DNA of 64,000 nucleotides. Origin: JABSSA01 sp039960995. Lineage in GTDB: Bacteria; Pseudomonadota; Alphaproteobacteria; Rhodobacterales; Rhodobacteraceae. Positions 50,068 to 59,359 of this stretch are shown one piece after another. The position numbers were made by a program, and so were the translations under genes. Positions within the stretch are counted from its first letter, which is position 1. Every line of letters starts with the position of its first letter. Location of the stretch: positions 267,908 through 331,907 of the forward strand of contig JBDVKF010000076.1 in NCBI GenBank assembly GCA_039960995.1, written 5' to 3'. A model generated the notes under the pieces. The model searched no databases. It saw only the letters and a list, made by a program, of their open reading frames with translations, and was not told the origin of the DNA.

Positions 50068-51258
50068 TCAATCGGTTCCGTCGGATGTGGTGTTTGCAAT
50101 CGCAGCCGCTGTTTTTTGCAAGGCACGCAAGGCTTCGTCAGATAAAATGGATGTGGCCGACACTTTCAGGATCGCGATGCGAAGCGGATCAGCGGTTAAG
50201 CTTAATGCATGTGTGGCGTCAAATCGCGCGAATAACCAATCAAGCTGTTCGTCTTGAGATGCTGAATCTGCGCTGCGTACGGGGTTTTGGTTAAATAATT
50301 GTTGCAGATTGTCGGTTTCAAAATCGTGCAGGCTGTTGTCATCCAGCACAATAACTCCGCTTGTGTCGGTGGCGCGCCGAATAAGGGCCAATGCGTCTTG
50401 GGGGCCATGCCCCTTTGCGGTTGAAAGCGCCAGCAAAACCAAGCCGTTGCGGTCTTCGATCAGCAGGGCAATGGCCGCTTGGCGAATGGCCAAGACCATG
50501 ATGGCAGCAAGGATGACGCCGCCCACCTGAAAACCTGTGCGCGTTGAAAAGGGGATCAACAGGCCAATCACGAAAGTAAGCAGCACTGCGACGGCTGCAA
50601 TCGTCGCAAACCCGCTGGCGATGTCTCGTTTGCGCAAACCGACCCGGTTTAAATTGATGGCCAGCCAGCACATGGCCAAAACCGAAATCCCCCCCAGCCG
50701 AACGGGGATATCGATCACTGAAGTGCGCAAATAATCCGACGCGAGAAAGGGAAGGATCAAGGCAAGCGATAAGACGATACGGTCAATTGCCTGATTGTCC
50801 GACGCACTCAGGCTTGCCATATCGCGACGCAGAACGAAGACAGCAACAGACATAAAGGCGCAGAGCTGAAAACACAACAAACCAGTCAATTGCCAGAACA
50901 AAGTGGCTTCGAACTGAAAGAAGGCCGAGACGGCAAAAACCAACCCGCCCCCGGCACACAAGGTCTTTAGGTGCAGTGGTGCGTGAACGCGCATCAGCCC
51001 TTCGGCAATCAGTAAGCCGCACAAAGGGATGAACGCACTGGTCAGGTATGTGGCGGTTGTGAATAGATATCCGGCCCCGCCCCAATGACCGATGCGCGCC
51101 AGCATCAAGCACACGATCAACCAAAGGCAGATGCGAAAGCGCCGCGCGATGGCTGGGGCCGGCATCAGGTCGTCCAAACGGGTCAGGACGATCAATGCCC
51201 CCATTGCAGCGCAAAGCGACACCCATGCATCCGCAAAATAGGCGGACATATCCATCAT
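50068..51258 (-). CDS. Nine-helix membrane protein with C-terminal cytosolic domain, unknown function
   Basis: Protein of 396 residues that I do not recognise. About nine hydrophobic segments fill residues 8-265, and the remaining ~130 residues are soluble (NGLVLLALSTAKGHG... then RIAILKVSATSILSDEALRALQ), looking alpha/beta and possibly sensory or regulatory. No catalytic motif is visible. The start overlaps the stop of the GNAT-like gene (ATGATG/TGA, 4 bp), so both products are made from one mRNA. The TetR gene follows 51 bp downstream. Confidence 0.75.
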   Translation of the reverse strand: MMDMSAYFADAWVSLCAAMGALIVLTRLDDLMPAPAIARRFRICLWLIVCLMLARIGHWGGAGYLFTTATYLTSAFIPLCGLLIAEGLMRVHAPLHLKTLCAGGGLVFAVSAFFQFEATLFWQLTGLLCFQLCAFMSVAVFVLRRDMASLSASDNQAIDRIVLSLALILPFLASDYLRTSVIDIPVRLGGISVLAMCWLAINLNRVGLRKRDIASGFATIAAVAVLLTFVIGLLIPFSTRTGFQVGGVILAAIMVLAIRQAAIALLIEDRNGLVLLALSTAKGHGPQDALALIRRATDTSGVIVLDDNSLHDFETDNLQQLFNQNPVRSADSASQDEQLDWLFARFDATHALSLTADPLRIAILKVSATSILSDEALRALQKTAAAIANTTSDGTD

Positions 51259-52232
51259 GTGCGATCCGTCCGCGCCTTAAGTATTCCGTAATCGCGTGTT
51301 GTGTCGGCCCACTGGATCAGCGGGATGACCATTTGTTGTAACCCAAGCGTGGCGAGTGCGGCAATCAGTTGTAGACTGGATTTTGGCGGGACATCCTTGG
51401 TCATGAATCCAAAGGCGCTTGCAAAATCAATTTGCCCCAGTTGCAGGATGTCGTCGCCGCGTGCGTAATCCAACGTGTCAGCACAATAGGTATTGAATAC
51501 GTCGTCGCGGTGTTTGGCCGTGGCATCAAAAATCTTTTTCAGATGATCTGACCCACCGGTATAGGCGTTTGAAATAACGAAACTGTCCTCGTTAAATTCG
51601 GCATCCGCACCCACGCCAAAAACATGCCGGTGGTGGGCCATGATGCGCCGGGCAAGCAGCAGATGCAGCAAGCTGCGACGGGCATCTTTGCCCAATTGTG
51701 GGGCCGGAAATGGTGTACTTAACCCGTTTGCGACCAATCCAATAACTGCGGGCACTTGGGTCACGTTGGACACCCATACCGGATGGCAGCCGCGTCGCAC
51801 AAAGGTTAACAGGCAAGTCAGACCGTACAAAACCCAGCTTAACCCTTGTTGTCTTGCATTCGGGTCCACCATCACCAGACCAAGGTGCAAAACGTCTTCG
51901 ACGCGATGACCTAAATCAACAGGGATCAAAGCCAAGGCGTTAAAGGCAATCGGAACACGGTCTGCGCGTCTTACAACCATGGTCACAATTGAATTGCGCA
52001 ATGCTTTGGGGTCGTTGCCCAAAACCCCGTAATCCAAATTCTGCCCATCCAGTGTCGTGTCCGCGATGGACCGAAGCTGCGCCTTCAGTGTCGCCAATTC
52101 ATCCCGCGACATCCAATCTCCGGGGCGTTCGACCAAGCGCACCGCCAAAGCAGACGAAATCGGGAATTCAAGATCCAGATGGGATTGCGAGGCCGCTTTG
52201 AACAGAAGTTTGAGCAACGCTGTGTCTGCCAT
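51255..52232 (-). CDS. GNAT-fold-like protein, unknown function
   Basis: Protein of 325 residues. The central part resembles a GNAT acyl-CoA site: LGLVMVDPNARQQGLSWVLYGL (about 116-137) matches the beta4-motif A R/Q-x-x-G-x-G/A pattern in degenerate form, preceded by PIAFNALALIPVD. The remaining C-terminal ~170 residues (HRHVFGVGADAEFNEDSFVISNAYTGGS...) belong to no family I know. Overlaps the membrane-protein gene by 4 bp. An acyltransferase acting with that membrane protein is a hypothesis only. Confidence 0.65.
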   Translation of the reverse strand: MADTALLKLLFKAASQSHLDLEFPISSALAVRLVERPGDWMSRDELATLKAQLRSIADTTLDGQNLDYGVLGNDPKALRNSIVTMVVRRADRVPIAFNALALIPVDLGHRVEDVLHLGLVMVDPNARQQGLSWVLYGLTCLLTFVRRGCHPVWVSNVTQVPAVIGLVANGLSTPFPAPQLGKDARRSLLHLLLARRIMAHHRHVFGVGADAEFNEDSFVISNAYTGGSDHLKKIFDATAKHRDDVFNTYCADTLDYARGDDILQLGQIDFASAFGFMTKDVPPKSSLQLIAALATLGLQQMVIPLIQWADTTRDYGILKARTDRT

Positions 52233-52335
52233 TGTTCCAAGTACAAGCGCATTTCTAGCACATGGAAACCGTCAAAACCACAGCCAGTCGAACGTGGCGA
52301 TCTTGAAAATCGCTTCAATCTGGCCTTGGTTCAAA

Positions 52336-53610
52336 TCAGACGATGCCGCCCCCTGCGCCGCTTACAACAGGTCGTGCCGTTGCAACCTCTGAGCGGTATT
52401 CGGATGCGCGGTACGTGGCGACCGGGTCGATTGCGCCCCCTGCTTGCAGCCGCGCCATCGCCAGAATGGGTTCAACATCCGTGCGGAACCCTTGTTTCAA
52501 CGTTGATGAGGCCATCAAAGCATCGTTTTCACTTTGATACCCGGACAGGGCCGCCCGATCGACAATCAAGGCCTGCGCATAGGCGCGCTGCACCTCCATC
52601 GCCGAGACCATCAGGCTTTCGATGGGGTCCGTGACGTTGTGGCTTTGATCGAGCATGTGCATGGGATTGAATTCGGGGTCGGCTTCGGCCTCGACAAGCT
52701 CATTGAACACCAAAAACAACCGATAAGGATCAATGCTGCCCGTATCCAGATCATCATCCCCGTATTTGCTGTCATTGAAATGGAACCCACCCAATTTACC
52801 GAACTGAGTCAGCCGCGCCACGATCATTTCGATATTCACGTTCGGCGCGTGATGGCCAAGATCGACCAAGCATTTGGCCTTTTCGCCCAATTGCTGCGCG
52901 ATCAACAGGTTGGTGCCCCAGTCCTGAACCACAGTGGAATAGAACGCGGGTTCATAAATTTTGTGTTCGGTCAACAAGGTCCAGTCGTCGGGCAAGACGG
53001 AATAGACCTTTTGGGTCGCGTCCAGATACCGTTCGAATTGCTGCGTGAAATTGGTTTGCCCCGGAAAATTCGAACCATCGCCAACCCAGATCGTCAACGC
53101 TTTTGATCCGATTTGTTTGCCCAGCTCGATACATTCAATATTGTGCTCGACGGCTTGCTGACGCGTGGCAGCGTTGGTGTTGGACAAGGACCCGAATTTA
53201 TAGCTGTGCTCCTGTCCGGGTTGATCTTGAAAAGTGTTCGAATTCATCGCGTCAAACGTCAGTCCAACCGCCTGCGCCTTGGCATTCAAATCAGCGGCCG
53301 GAGCGCTATCCCAGGGGATGTGCAACGAAACGGATGGGGTGGCGTGGGTTAATTGTTGGATGACACCACAATCGTCCAGCTTATCAAAAATATCGCGCGG
53401 CTCACCTGGTCCGGGAAAGCGCGCAAACCGGGTTCCGCCTGTTCCAACACCCCAGCTTGGAATGGCAACGCCATAATGCGCGACTTTGGATTTTATGACC
53501 TCAATGTCGATCCCGCGACGGTCTAGATGTTCACCCAATGCTGCATAATCGCTGTTCAGAGTGGCGGCAGCACCTTCGTTTTCTTGTGCGATGACGTCAG
53601 ATTTGATCAT
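52336..53610 (-). CDS. rhaI: L-rhamnose isomerase (RhaI type)
   Basis: Converts L-rhamnose to L-rhamnulose in a TIM-barrel fold with divalent metal. The 424 residues match the proteobacterial RhaI type rather than E. coli RhaA. Metal-site segments are LTEHKIYEPAFYSTVVQDWGT, CLVDLGHHAPNVN and GGFHFNDSKYGDDDLD. It lies 12 bp downstream of rhaD and is transcribed with it away from the rhaR side. Confidence 0.93.
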   Translation of the reverse strand: MIKSDVIAQENEGAAATLNSDYAALGEHLDRRGIDIEVIKSKVAHYGVAIPSWGVGTGGTRFARFPGPGEPRDIFDKLDDCGVIQQLTHATPSVSLHIPWDSAPAADLNAKAQAVGLTFDAMNSNTFQDQPGQEHSYKFGSLSNTNAATRQQAVEHNIECIELGKQIGSKALTIWVGDGSNFPGQTNFTQQFERYLDATQKVYSVLPDDWTLLTEHKIYEPAFYSTVVQDWGTNLLIAQQLGEKAKCLVDLGHHAPNVNIEMIVARLTQFGKLGGFHFNDSKYGDDDLDTGSIDPYRLFLVFNELVEAEADPEFNPMHMLDQSHNVTDPIESLMVSAMEVQRAYAQALIVDRAALSGYQSENDALMASSTLKQGFRTDVEPILAMARLQAGGAIDPVATYRASEYRSEVATARPVVSGAGGGIV

Positions 53611-53622
53611 GATCTGTCCCTC

Positions 53623-55725
53623 TTATCGGGTGAAGGATTGGACATTGCCAGCGTCCACATTGATGATGTTGCCAGTGGATTTGGCCGACTGGTCAGAGGC
53701 CAGGAAATACGCCGCTTCTGCGATGTCTTCGGGCAGGACAGAGCGTTTAAGCAAAGACCGCTCGCGGTAATGTTCTTCTAGGCCTTCTTTGTCTTTGCCA
53801 TAGGTTGATGCACGTTCTTTCAGCCAATCCCCTGACCAAATTTTGGACCCTTTCAAAACCGCGTCCGGGTTGACCACATTCACGCGAATGCCTTCTGGTG
53901 CGCCTTCCAATGCCAAACATCGAGCCAAATGAATTTCCGAGGCCTTGGCCGTGCAATACGCAGATGCGTTCGGCGACGCCGCTAAGCCGTTTTTCGAGGC
54001 GACAAAGACAACCGCGCCCCCCATTTTCTGGGCCAGCATGACCTTGAACGCTTCGCGACTGACAAGAAAATACCCAGTGGATAGGATCGACATGTTCTTG
54101 TCCCAAAGCGCCAAGCTGGTTTCTGTTATCGGGGCCGAACTGGCGATGCCTGCGTTGGAAACCAAGATGTCCACGCCGCCAAATTCGAGGGTTGTTTCCA
54201 CAAAGGCCGCGGCCACCGCGTCTTCATCGGTGACGTTCATGATGACGCTGCGCACGACATCAGGGGAATATCGTTGGGCAAGTGTGTCGGTGACGTCGAC
54301 CAACGCGTCTGCGTCAATGTCGGCCAGCATCACGCATGCGCCTTCCTTTAAATACCGTTCTGCGGTTGCAGACCCGATACCACCAGCACCCCCGGTGATC
54401 AGCGCGACACGTCCGGCCATGGATTTCGGTTTGGGCATGCGTTGCAGCTTTGCTTCCTCAAGCAGCCAATATTCGATGTCGAACGCTTCTTGTTCCGTCA
54501 GACCTTGATATTCAGACACCGCATCCGCGCCGCGCATGACGTTGATCGCGTTGATATAGAATTCGCCGGAAATTCGTGCGGTGGCTTTGTCTTTTGCAAA
54601 GGTGATCATCCCAACGCCCGGAATCAGGTACACGACAGCATTGGAATCGCGCATGGCCGGGCTGTCGTCTCGTTTGCACCGCTCGTAATACGCGCAATAC
54701 AGCTTGCGGTACTCATCAATGGCAACATCCAAGCCTGCCACGGTGGCCTCGATGTCTGGCTGGCTGGGATTGAAATCCACTACCAGGGGACAGATTTTGG
54801 TGCGCAGGAAATGATCCGGGCACGACGTCCCCAATGCGGCAAGGCGTTTCATGTCCTTGGCATTCACAAATTCCAGAACAGTGTCAGCATCCGTGAAATT
54901 GCCCACCATATGGTGTTGTCCTGATATCATGCCGCGTATCGCGGGCATTAGTCGGGCGGCCACGGCGCGTCGTTGGTTTGTCGCTAGGCTTTCGCAAATA
55001 GGACCACCAAACGCGGGTTTGCCAGCGGTTTGGCCTGCAAACCAATCCATTGCGGTTTGAATGACATCCAAGGTCAAATCATAACAATCGCGCGCATCAT
55101 CGGCCCATGTGAACAGTCCATGGCTTTCCAGAATGACACCTTTGGCGTTCGGGTTTTTGTCGCAGAAATCCGACAACCACAGCCCCAATTCATATCCGGG
55201 CTTTTTCCACGGCAGCCAACCAATGCTGTCGCCAAACACTTGCTGGGTCAGGGCTTTGCTGTCTTTGGCCGCAGCAATCGCAATGATCGCATCCGGGTGC
55301 ATATGGTCCACGTGCTTGCGCGGAACATATGCATGCAAGGGCGTGTCAATCGAGGCTGCACGCGGGTTTAAGTTGAACGTGCAATGCGGCAGATACCCAA
55401 CCATTTCGTCTTCGAATTCGACACCGCGATATTTGCCGCGCAATGCGTTCAGTTTGTCCATGTAAAGGGTCGAAAACCCATCCATCTTGATCGAACCCAC
55501 ATCTCCGCCTGAGCCCTTCACCCACAAGACTTCGACGGTGTCACCGGTCAGTGGATCGTCTTGCATCACTTTCGCCGATGTATTGCCACCGCCATAGTTT
55601 GTGATTCGTTTGTCAGACCCCAACAGGTTTGACCGATAGAGCAACTTCTCGGGCTCGCTCATGCCTGACGCCTTGCCTTCATCCCACTTGTTTTCAAGGC
55701 GTTGGCTCTGTTTGGGGTCGGGCAT
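53623..55725 (-). CDS. rhaD: Bifunctional rhamnulose-1-phosphate aldolase/lactaldehyde dehydrogenase
   Basis: Fusion of a class II aldolase (about residues 20-400) that splits L-rhamnulose-1-phosphate into DHAP and L-lactaldehyde, with a short-chain dehydrogenase (about 425-700) that oxidises lactaldehyde. The aldolase zinc region includes HVDHMHPDAIIAIAAA and ESHGLFTWADDA; the SDR has TGGAGGIG, NAGIAS and the YCTAK catalytic Tyr-Lys. I start at ATG 55725, with GGAG 6 bases upstream. First gene of the leftward rhaDI operon. Confidence 0.93.
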   Translation of the reverse strand: MPDPKQSQRLENKWDEGKASGMSEPEKLLYRSNLLGSDKRITNYGGGNTSAKVMQDDPLTGDTVEVLWVKGSGGDVGSIKMDGFSTLYMDKLNALRGKYRGVEFEDEMVGYLPHCTFNLNPRAASIDTPLHAYVPRKHVDHMHPDAIIAIAAAKDSKALTQQVFGDSIGWLPWKKPGYELGLWLSDFCDKNPNAKGVILESHGLFTWADDARDCYDLTLDVIQTAMDWFAGQTAGKPAFGGPICESLATNQRRAVAARLMPAIRGMISGQHHMVGNFTDADTVLEFVNAKDMKRLAALGTSCPDHFLRTKICPLVVDFNPSQPDIEATVAGLDVAIDEYRKLYCAYYERCKRDDSPAMRDSNAVVYLIPGVGMITFAKDKATARISGEFYINAINVMRGADAVSEYQGLTEQEAFDIEYWLLEEAKLQRMPKPKSMAGRVALITGGAGGIGSATAERYLKEGACVMLADIDADALVDVTDTLAQRYSPDVVRSVIMNVTDEDAVAAAFVETTLEFGGVDILVSNAGIASSAPITETSLALWDKNMSILSTGYFLVSREAFKVMLAQKMGGAVVFVASKNGLAASPNASAYCTAKASEIHLARCLALEGAPEGIRVNVVNPDAVLKGSKIWSGDWLKERASTYGKDKEGLEEHYRERSLLKRSVLPEDIAEAAYFLASDQSAKSTGNIINVDAGNVQSFTR

Positions 55726-55791
55726 CATCGTCTCCATCAACGTCTAATTTGAATGGTTGGGCTTGCGGATACGCTGCCTTTGTTATGTACT

Positions 55792-55868
55792 CAAGTCAAT
55801 CACATTCGATCATAATCAATCATGCTGCATCGCAGTATGATTGAAGGTGACAAAAAATGATTGACTTG
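55792..55868. promoter_or_regulatory. Four-half-site operator in the divergent rha promoter
   Basis: Nested inverted repeats between rhaD and rhaR. The outer pair has perfect 11-bp arms (55792-55802 and 55858-55868); the inner pair has 12-bp arms with one mismatch around a 3-base centre (55817-55843). Each contains TCAATCA or TGATTGA, at 55796, 55816, 55838 and 55858, spaced 20, 22 and 20 bp, so all lie on nearly the same face of the helix. Likely RhaR binding region. Confidence 0.75.
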
Positions 55869-55916
55869 TGTTTGCGATTCGATCCAACGTGACGCAACAC
55901 GGTCGGGGAATGTGCG

Positions 55917-56720
55917 ATGCACGAGAATGACAGACACAGGGTTATCTTGTCAGCGGTTCAAGACCGCTCCTTGGTGACAGTGGCTGAACTCTGCACTCTG
56001 ACCGGGGCGTCTGAGGCGACTGTGCGCCGTGACATCAATACCTTGGATGAGGTCGGCAAACTGCGCCGTGTCCGGGGTGGTGCCGAGGCGTTGGCAACGA
56101 CACCGTTTGTTGGGCTTGCAGGGCGTCCGTTCTCTTATAACGAAACAATCAACAACGCTGAAAAGCAGGCGATTGCAACAGCAGCGGTTGATCTGTGCAG
56201 CGATGGCGATTCAATCATCATCAATGGCGGGACAACGACATTTCAGATGGTGCATCCGCTGGCCTCGCGCCAGATGCAGGTTTTCACGAATTCATTCCCA
56301 ATCGCCGAGCATTTGCTGAAAAACACGCGTAACACCGTGCTGTTGTCAGGTGGGGTAATCTACCGCGAACAAAACATCATTCTGTCCCCGTTCGACAACG
56401 ATGTGACCCGGAATTTTTATGCAAAGCGGATGTTCATGGGCGCGCAGGGCATAGGCCCCTTGGGGCTGATGGAACAAGATCCCCTTCTGATCCAAGCCGA
56501 ACAAAAACTGATCGGACAGGCCGAAGAGCTTGTCGTTCTGGCCGACAGCGCGAAATTCGCCAATCGATCCAGCCTGATCCTGTGCTCACTGGCCCGGATC
56601 GACACAATCATAACGGATGATGGCATCGATGACCGAACAGCGTCGATGCTTGAGGCTGCCGAGGTAAACCTTGTCGTCGTGTCAGTAAACGCAAATCAAA
56701 AGACGGGAGTGGCAACATAA
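55917..56720 (+). CDS. rhaR: DeoR-family regulator of rhamnose genes
   Basis: DeoR/GlpR-type repressor of 267 residues. The winged helix is at residues 6-60 (TVAELCTLTGASEATVRRDINTLDEVGKLRRVRGGAEAL) and the DeoR C-terminal sugar-phosphate-sensing domain follows (INGGTTTFQMV, VLLSGGVIYREQ). Family knowledge: rhizobial RhaR is the negative regulator of the rha genes, probably relieved by a phosphorylated intermediate. Divergent from rhaD and 37 bp upstream of rhaS. Confidence 0.92.
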   Translation: MHENDRHRVILSAVQDRSLVTVAELCTLTGASEATVRRDINTLDEVGKLRRVRGGAEALATTPFVGLAGRPFSYNETINNAEKQAIATAAVDLCSDGDSIIINGGTTTFQMVHPLASRQMQVFTNSFPIAEHLLKNTRNTVLLSGGVIYREQNIILSPFDNDVTRNFYAKRMFMGAQGIGPLGLMEQDPLLIQAEQKLIGQAEELVVLADSAKFANRSSLILCSLARIDTIITDDGIDDRTASMLEAAEVNLVVVSVNANQKTGVAT

Positions 56721-56757
56721 CCCACCCCAATTTCGAAACCACTCCAGGGAGGAAACC

Positions 56758-57750
56758 ATGAGTGTATTTAAGACCCTAATGGCGTCAGCAACAGCCGCTG
56801 CCATGATGATCGCCGCACCCGCTTCGGCAGAAGACGTGCGTATTGCGCTTGTCGTCAAAGCGCTTGGTATCGGCTTTTTCGAAGCAGCTGCAAAAGGCGC
56901 CGAAGAAGCCGCTGCAGAACTTGGTGATGTGGAAATCATCTATACCGGCCCAACGGACACAACAGCCGAAGGCCAGATCGAAGTTATCAACGCATTGATC
57001 GCTCAAAACGTCGACGCAATTGCAATTTCTGCAAACGACACCGACGCACTTGTGCCTGCGTTGAAAAAAGCAATGAGCCGCGGCATCACAGTGATCAGCT
57101 GGGACAGTGGCGTCGCCGCGGAGGGCCGCCAGATGCATTTGAACCCATCGTCCAATGCGCTGATCGGCAACATGATCATCAAATTGGCGGCCGATCACCT
57201 GCCAGATGGTGGCGATGTGGCGGTTCTGTCTGCGACGACAACATCCACCAACCAGAACATCTGGATTGAAGAGATGAACAAAGTCATGGGCAATTACGAC
57301 GGGATCAACGTTGTTGCGACTGTCTATGGCGACGACTTAGCGGACAAATCCTATCGTGAAGCAACTGGGTTGATGCAATCTCATCCCGATCTTGACGCGA
57401 TCATTGCGCCAACGTCGGTTGGTATTGTGGCAGCGGCGCAGGCCGTCGTTGACGCTGGTAAGGTTGGTCAGGTGAACGTCACCGGGCTGGGCCTGCCTTC
57501 TGAAATGGCTGGGGCCATCGAATCCGGTGCCTCGCAATCCTTTGCGATTTGGAATCCAATCGATCTGGGATATTCGGCGGCAATGCTCGCCTACGAGATT
57601 GCCAAGAATGGTGCAGAGGCTGGGCCAGGTGCCGAAATTCCAATGGGCCGCATGGGGTCATTGAAGTTGGACGATAACTCCGAAGGTGCGATGGCTGACC
57701 CGTTTGTGTACGACGCCAGCAATATCGACGCATTCAAGTCCATTTTCTAA
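56758..57750 (+). CDS. rhaS: Rhamnose ABC transporter substrate-binding protein
   Basis: Periplasmic sugar-binding protein of 330 residues (type I, ribose-binding-protein-like) with a signal peptide ending near PASAED. Family segments include IGFFEAAAKGAEEAA, ITVISWDSGVAAEGRQMHLNPSSN and YSAAMLAYEIAKNG. A GGGAGG site precedes ATG 56758. A strong hairpin follows its stop and probably boosts this product over the membrane components. Confidence 0.92.
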   Translation: MSVFKTLMASATAAAMMIAAPASAEDVRIALVVKALGIGFFEAAAKGAEEAAAELGDVEIIYTGPTDTTAEGQIEVINALIAQNVDAIAISANDTDALVPALKKAMSRGITVISWDSGVAAEGRQMHLNPSSNALIGNMIIKLAADHLPDGGDVAVLSATTTSTNQNIWIEEMNKVMGNYDGINVVATVYGDDLADKSYREATGLMQSHPDLDAIIAPTSVGIVAAAQAVVDAGKVGQVNVTGLGLPSEMAGAIESGASQSFAIWNPIDLGYSAAMLAYEIAKNGAEAGPGAEIPMGRMGSLKLDDNSEGAMADPFVYDASNIDAFKSIF

Positions 57751-57759
57751 ACCGATCAG

Positions 57760-57795
57760 ATCATCCCGGCCTGCAAGGACGCGCGCCGGGATGAT
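57760..57795 (+). other. Intercistronic hairpin between rhaS and rhaT
   Basis: Perfect 11-bp stem (57760-57770 with 57785-57795) around a 14-base loop, with no T-run. It starts 10 bp after the rhaS stop. Such structures usually protect the upstream mRNA or partially terminate, raising binding-protein level. Confidence 0.7.
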
Positions 57796-57832
57796 TGAAC
57801 GAAACCAGGCTTGGATTTGAAAGAGAGCGGAA

Positions 57833-59359
57833 ATGAACGAGAGTTTGCCGCCCGTTGTGTCCTTGGACTCAATCACTAAGACGTTTCCGGGTGTCAAAGC
57901 TTTGGATGCGGTTCACCTTAATCTGTATGCAGGCCAAGTGACCGCTTTGGTTGGTGAAAACGGTGCAGGCAAATCCACAACCGTCAAAATCCTGACCGGT
58001 ATCTATAAACCAGACGGCGGTACAATCCGTATCGATGACAAGCCTGTCACATTCGCCAATGCCAATGCGGCGGGCAACATGGGCATCACGGCGATCCATC
58101 AGGAAACTGTTTTGTTTGACGAACTTTCAGTCGCCGAGAATATTTTTATCGGTCACGCCCCCCGCAATCGCTTTGGGCTGATCGACAAAAGCGAAATGCA
58201 ACGCGCCGCCGCTGAACTGCTGGACAGCATAGGCGCCCCCTTCGATCCGCGCGCCCGTCTGCGCGATCTTGGAATAGCAAACAAACACCTTGTGGCCATT
58301 GCCCGCGCCTTATCCGTTGAGGCGCGCGTGGTCATCATGGATGAACCAACGGCGGCCCTGTCCCACAAGGAAATCACCGAACTTTACGAGCTTGTCGAAA
58401 CGCTGAAATCACAAGGCAAAGCGATTTTGTTCATCAGCCACAAGTTTGACGAAATTTTCCACATCGCAGATCGCTATACAGTGTATCGCGACGGCGCATT
58501 TGTGGGCGAAGGGTTGATTGCGGACACAGATGAAAATGCCCTTGTCAAAATGATGGTGGGCCGCACGGTCGATCACATTTTTCCAGCGCGCAAAGCGAAT
58601 GTGTCAGAAGACGTCTTGCAGGTCGTTGGATATGATCATCCAACAGAATTTGCAGATATCAACTTTACCCTGAAGCGCGGTGAAATACTGGGATTTTACG
58701 GGCTGGTTGGGGCAGGGCGGTCCGAGTTTATGCAATCCCTGTTTGGCATCACCAAACCGTCCAAAGGTGTGTGCAAGATCAACGACAAAATTCGTGTGAT
58801 CCGATCACCCGCCGATGCTGTCGCCAATGGCATCGTCTATGTGCCCGAAGACCGTGGAAAACAGGGCGCAATCATTGGGCTTCCTATTTTTCAGAACATA
58901 ACACTGCCCTCTCTGGGTCGCACATCCAAAAATGGATTTTTGAAACTGGCCCAAGAATTCAAGCTGGCCCAAGACTATTCAACCCGCTTGGATTTACGAG
59001 CGGCCGCATTGGATCAGGACGTTGGGAACCTGTCGGGTGGCAATCAGCAAAAGGTGGTGATCGCCAAATGGCTCGCCACTCAGCCTCAGATCATCATTCT
59101 GGACGAACCCACAAAAGGGATCGACATCGGGTCAAAGGCCGCAGTTCATGAATTCATGGCAGAACTTGCCGCGGCGGGTCTGTCTGTGATCATGGTCAGT
59201 TCCGAAATCCCGGAAATCATAGGCATGTCTGATCGCGTCATCGTCATGCGCGATGGCCGTATTCAGGCGGAAGTATCGGGCGATGACCTAACCCCCGAAA
59301 CATTGGTGCGTCATGCGGCAGGGATAAATGTCGCCGATCAACTGGAAGAGGCGTCATAA
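57833..59359 (+). CDS. rhaT: Rhamnose ABC transporter ATPase
   Basis: Duplicated ABC ATPase of 508 residues for a CUT2-type sugar importer. The first half has Walker A GENGAGKST and Walker B VVIMDEPTAALS; the second half has a degenerate Walker A (GLVGAGRSEF), the signature LSGGNQQKVVIAKWL and Walker B IIILDEPTKGIDIGSK. The stop codon abuts the permease start. Name follows the Rhizobium rhaSTPQUK scheme; it is unrelated to the E. coli RhaT symporter. Confidence 0.93.
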   Translation: MNESLPPVVSLDSITKTFPGVKALDAVHLNLYAGQVTALVGENGAGKSTTVKILTGIYKPDGGTIRIDDKPVTFANANAAGNMGITAIHQETVLFDELSVAENIFIGHAPRNRFGLIDKSEMQRAAAELLDSIGAPFDPRARLRDLGIANKHLVAIARALSVEARVVIMDEPTAALSHKEITELYELVETLKSQGKAILFISHKFDEIFHIADRYTVYRDGAFVGEGLIADTDENALVKMMVGRTVDHIFPARKANVSEDVLQVVGYDHPTEFADINFTLKRGEILGFYGLVGAGRSEFMQSLFGITKPSKGVCKINDKIRVIRSPADAVANGIVYVPEDRGKQGAIIGLPIFQNITLPSLGRTSKNGFLKLAQEFKLAQDYSTRLDLRAAALDQDVGNLSGGNQQKVVIAKWLATQPQIIILDEPTKGIDIGSKAAVHEFMAELAAAGLSVIMVSSEIPEIIGMSDRVIVMRDGRIQAEVSGDDLTPETLVRHAAGINVADQLEEAS

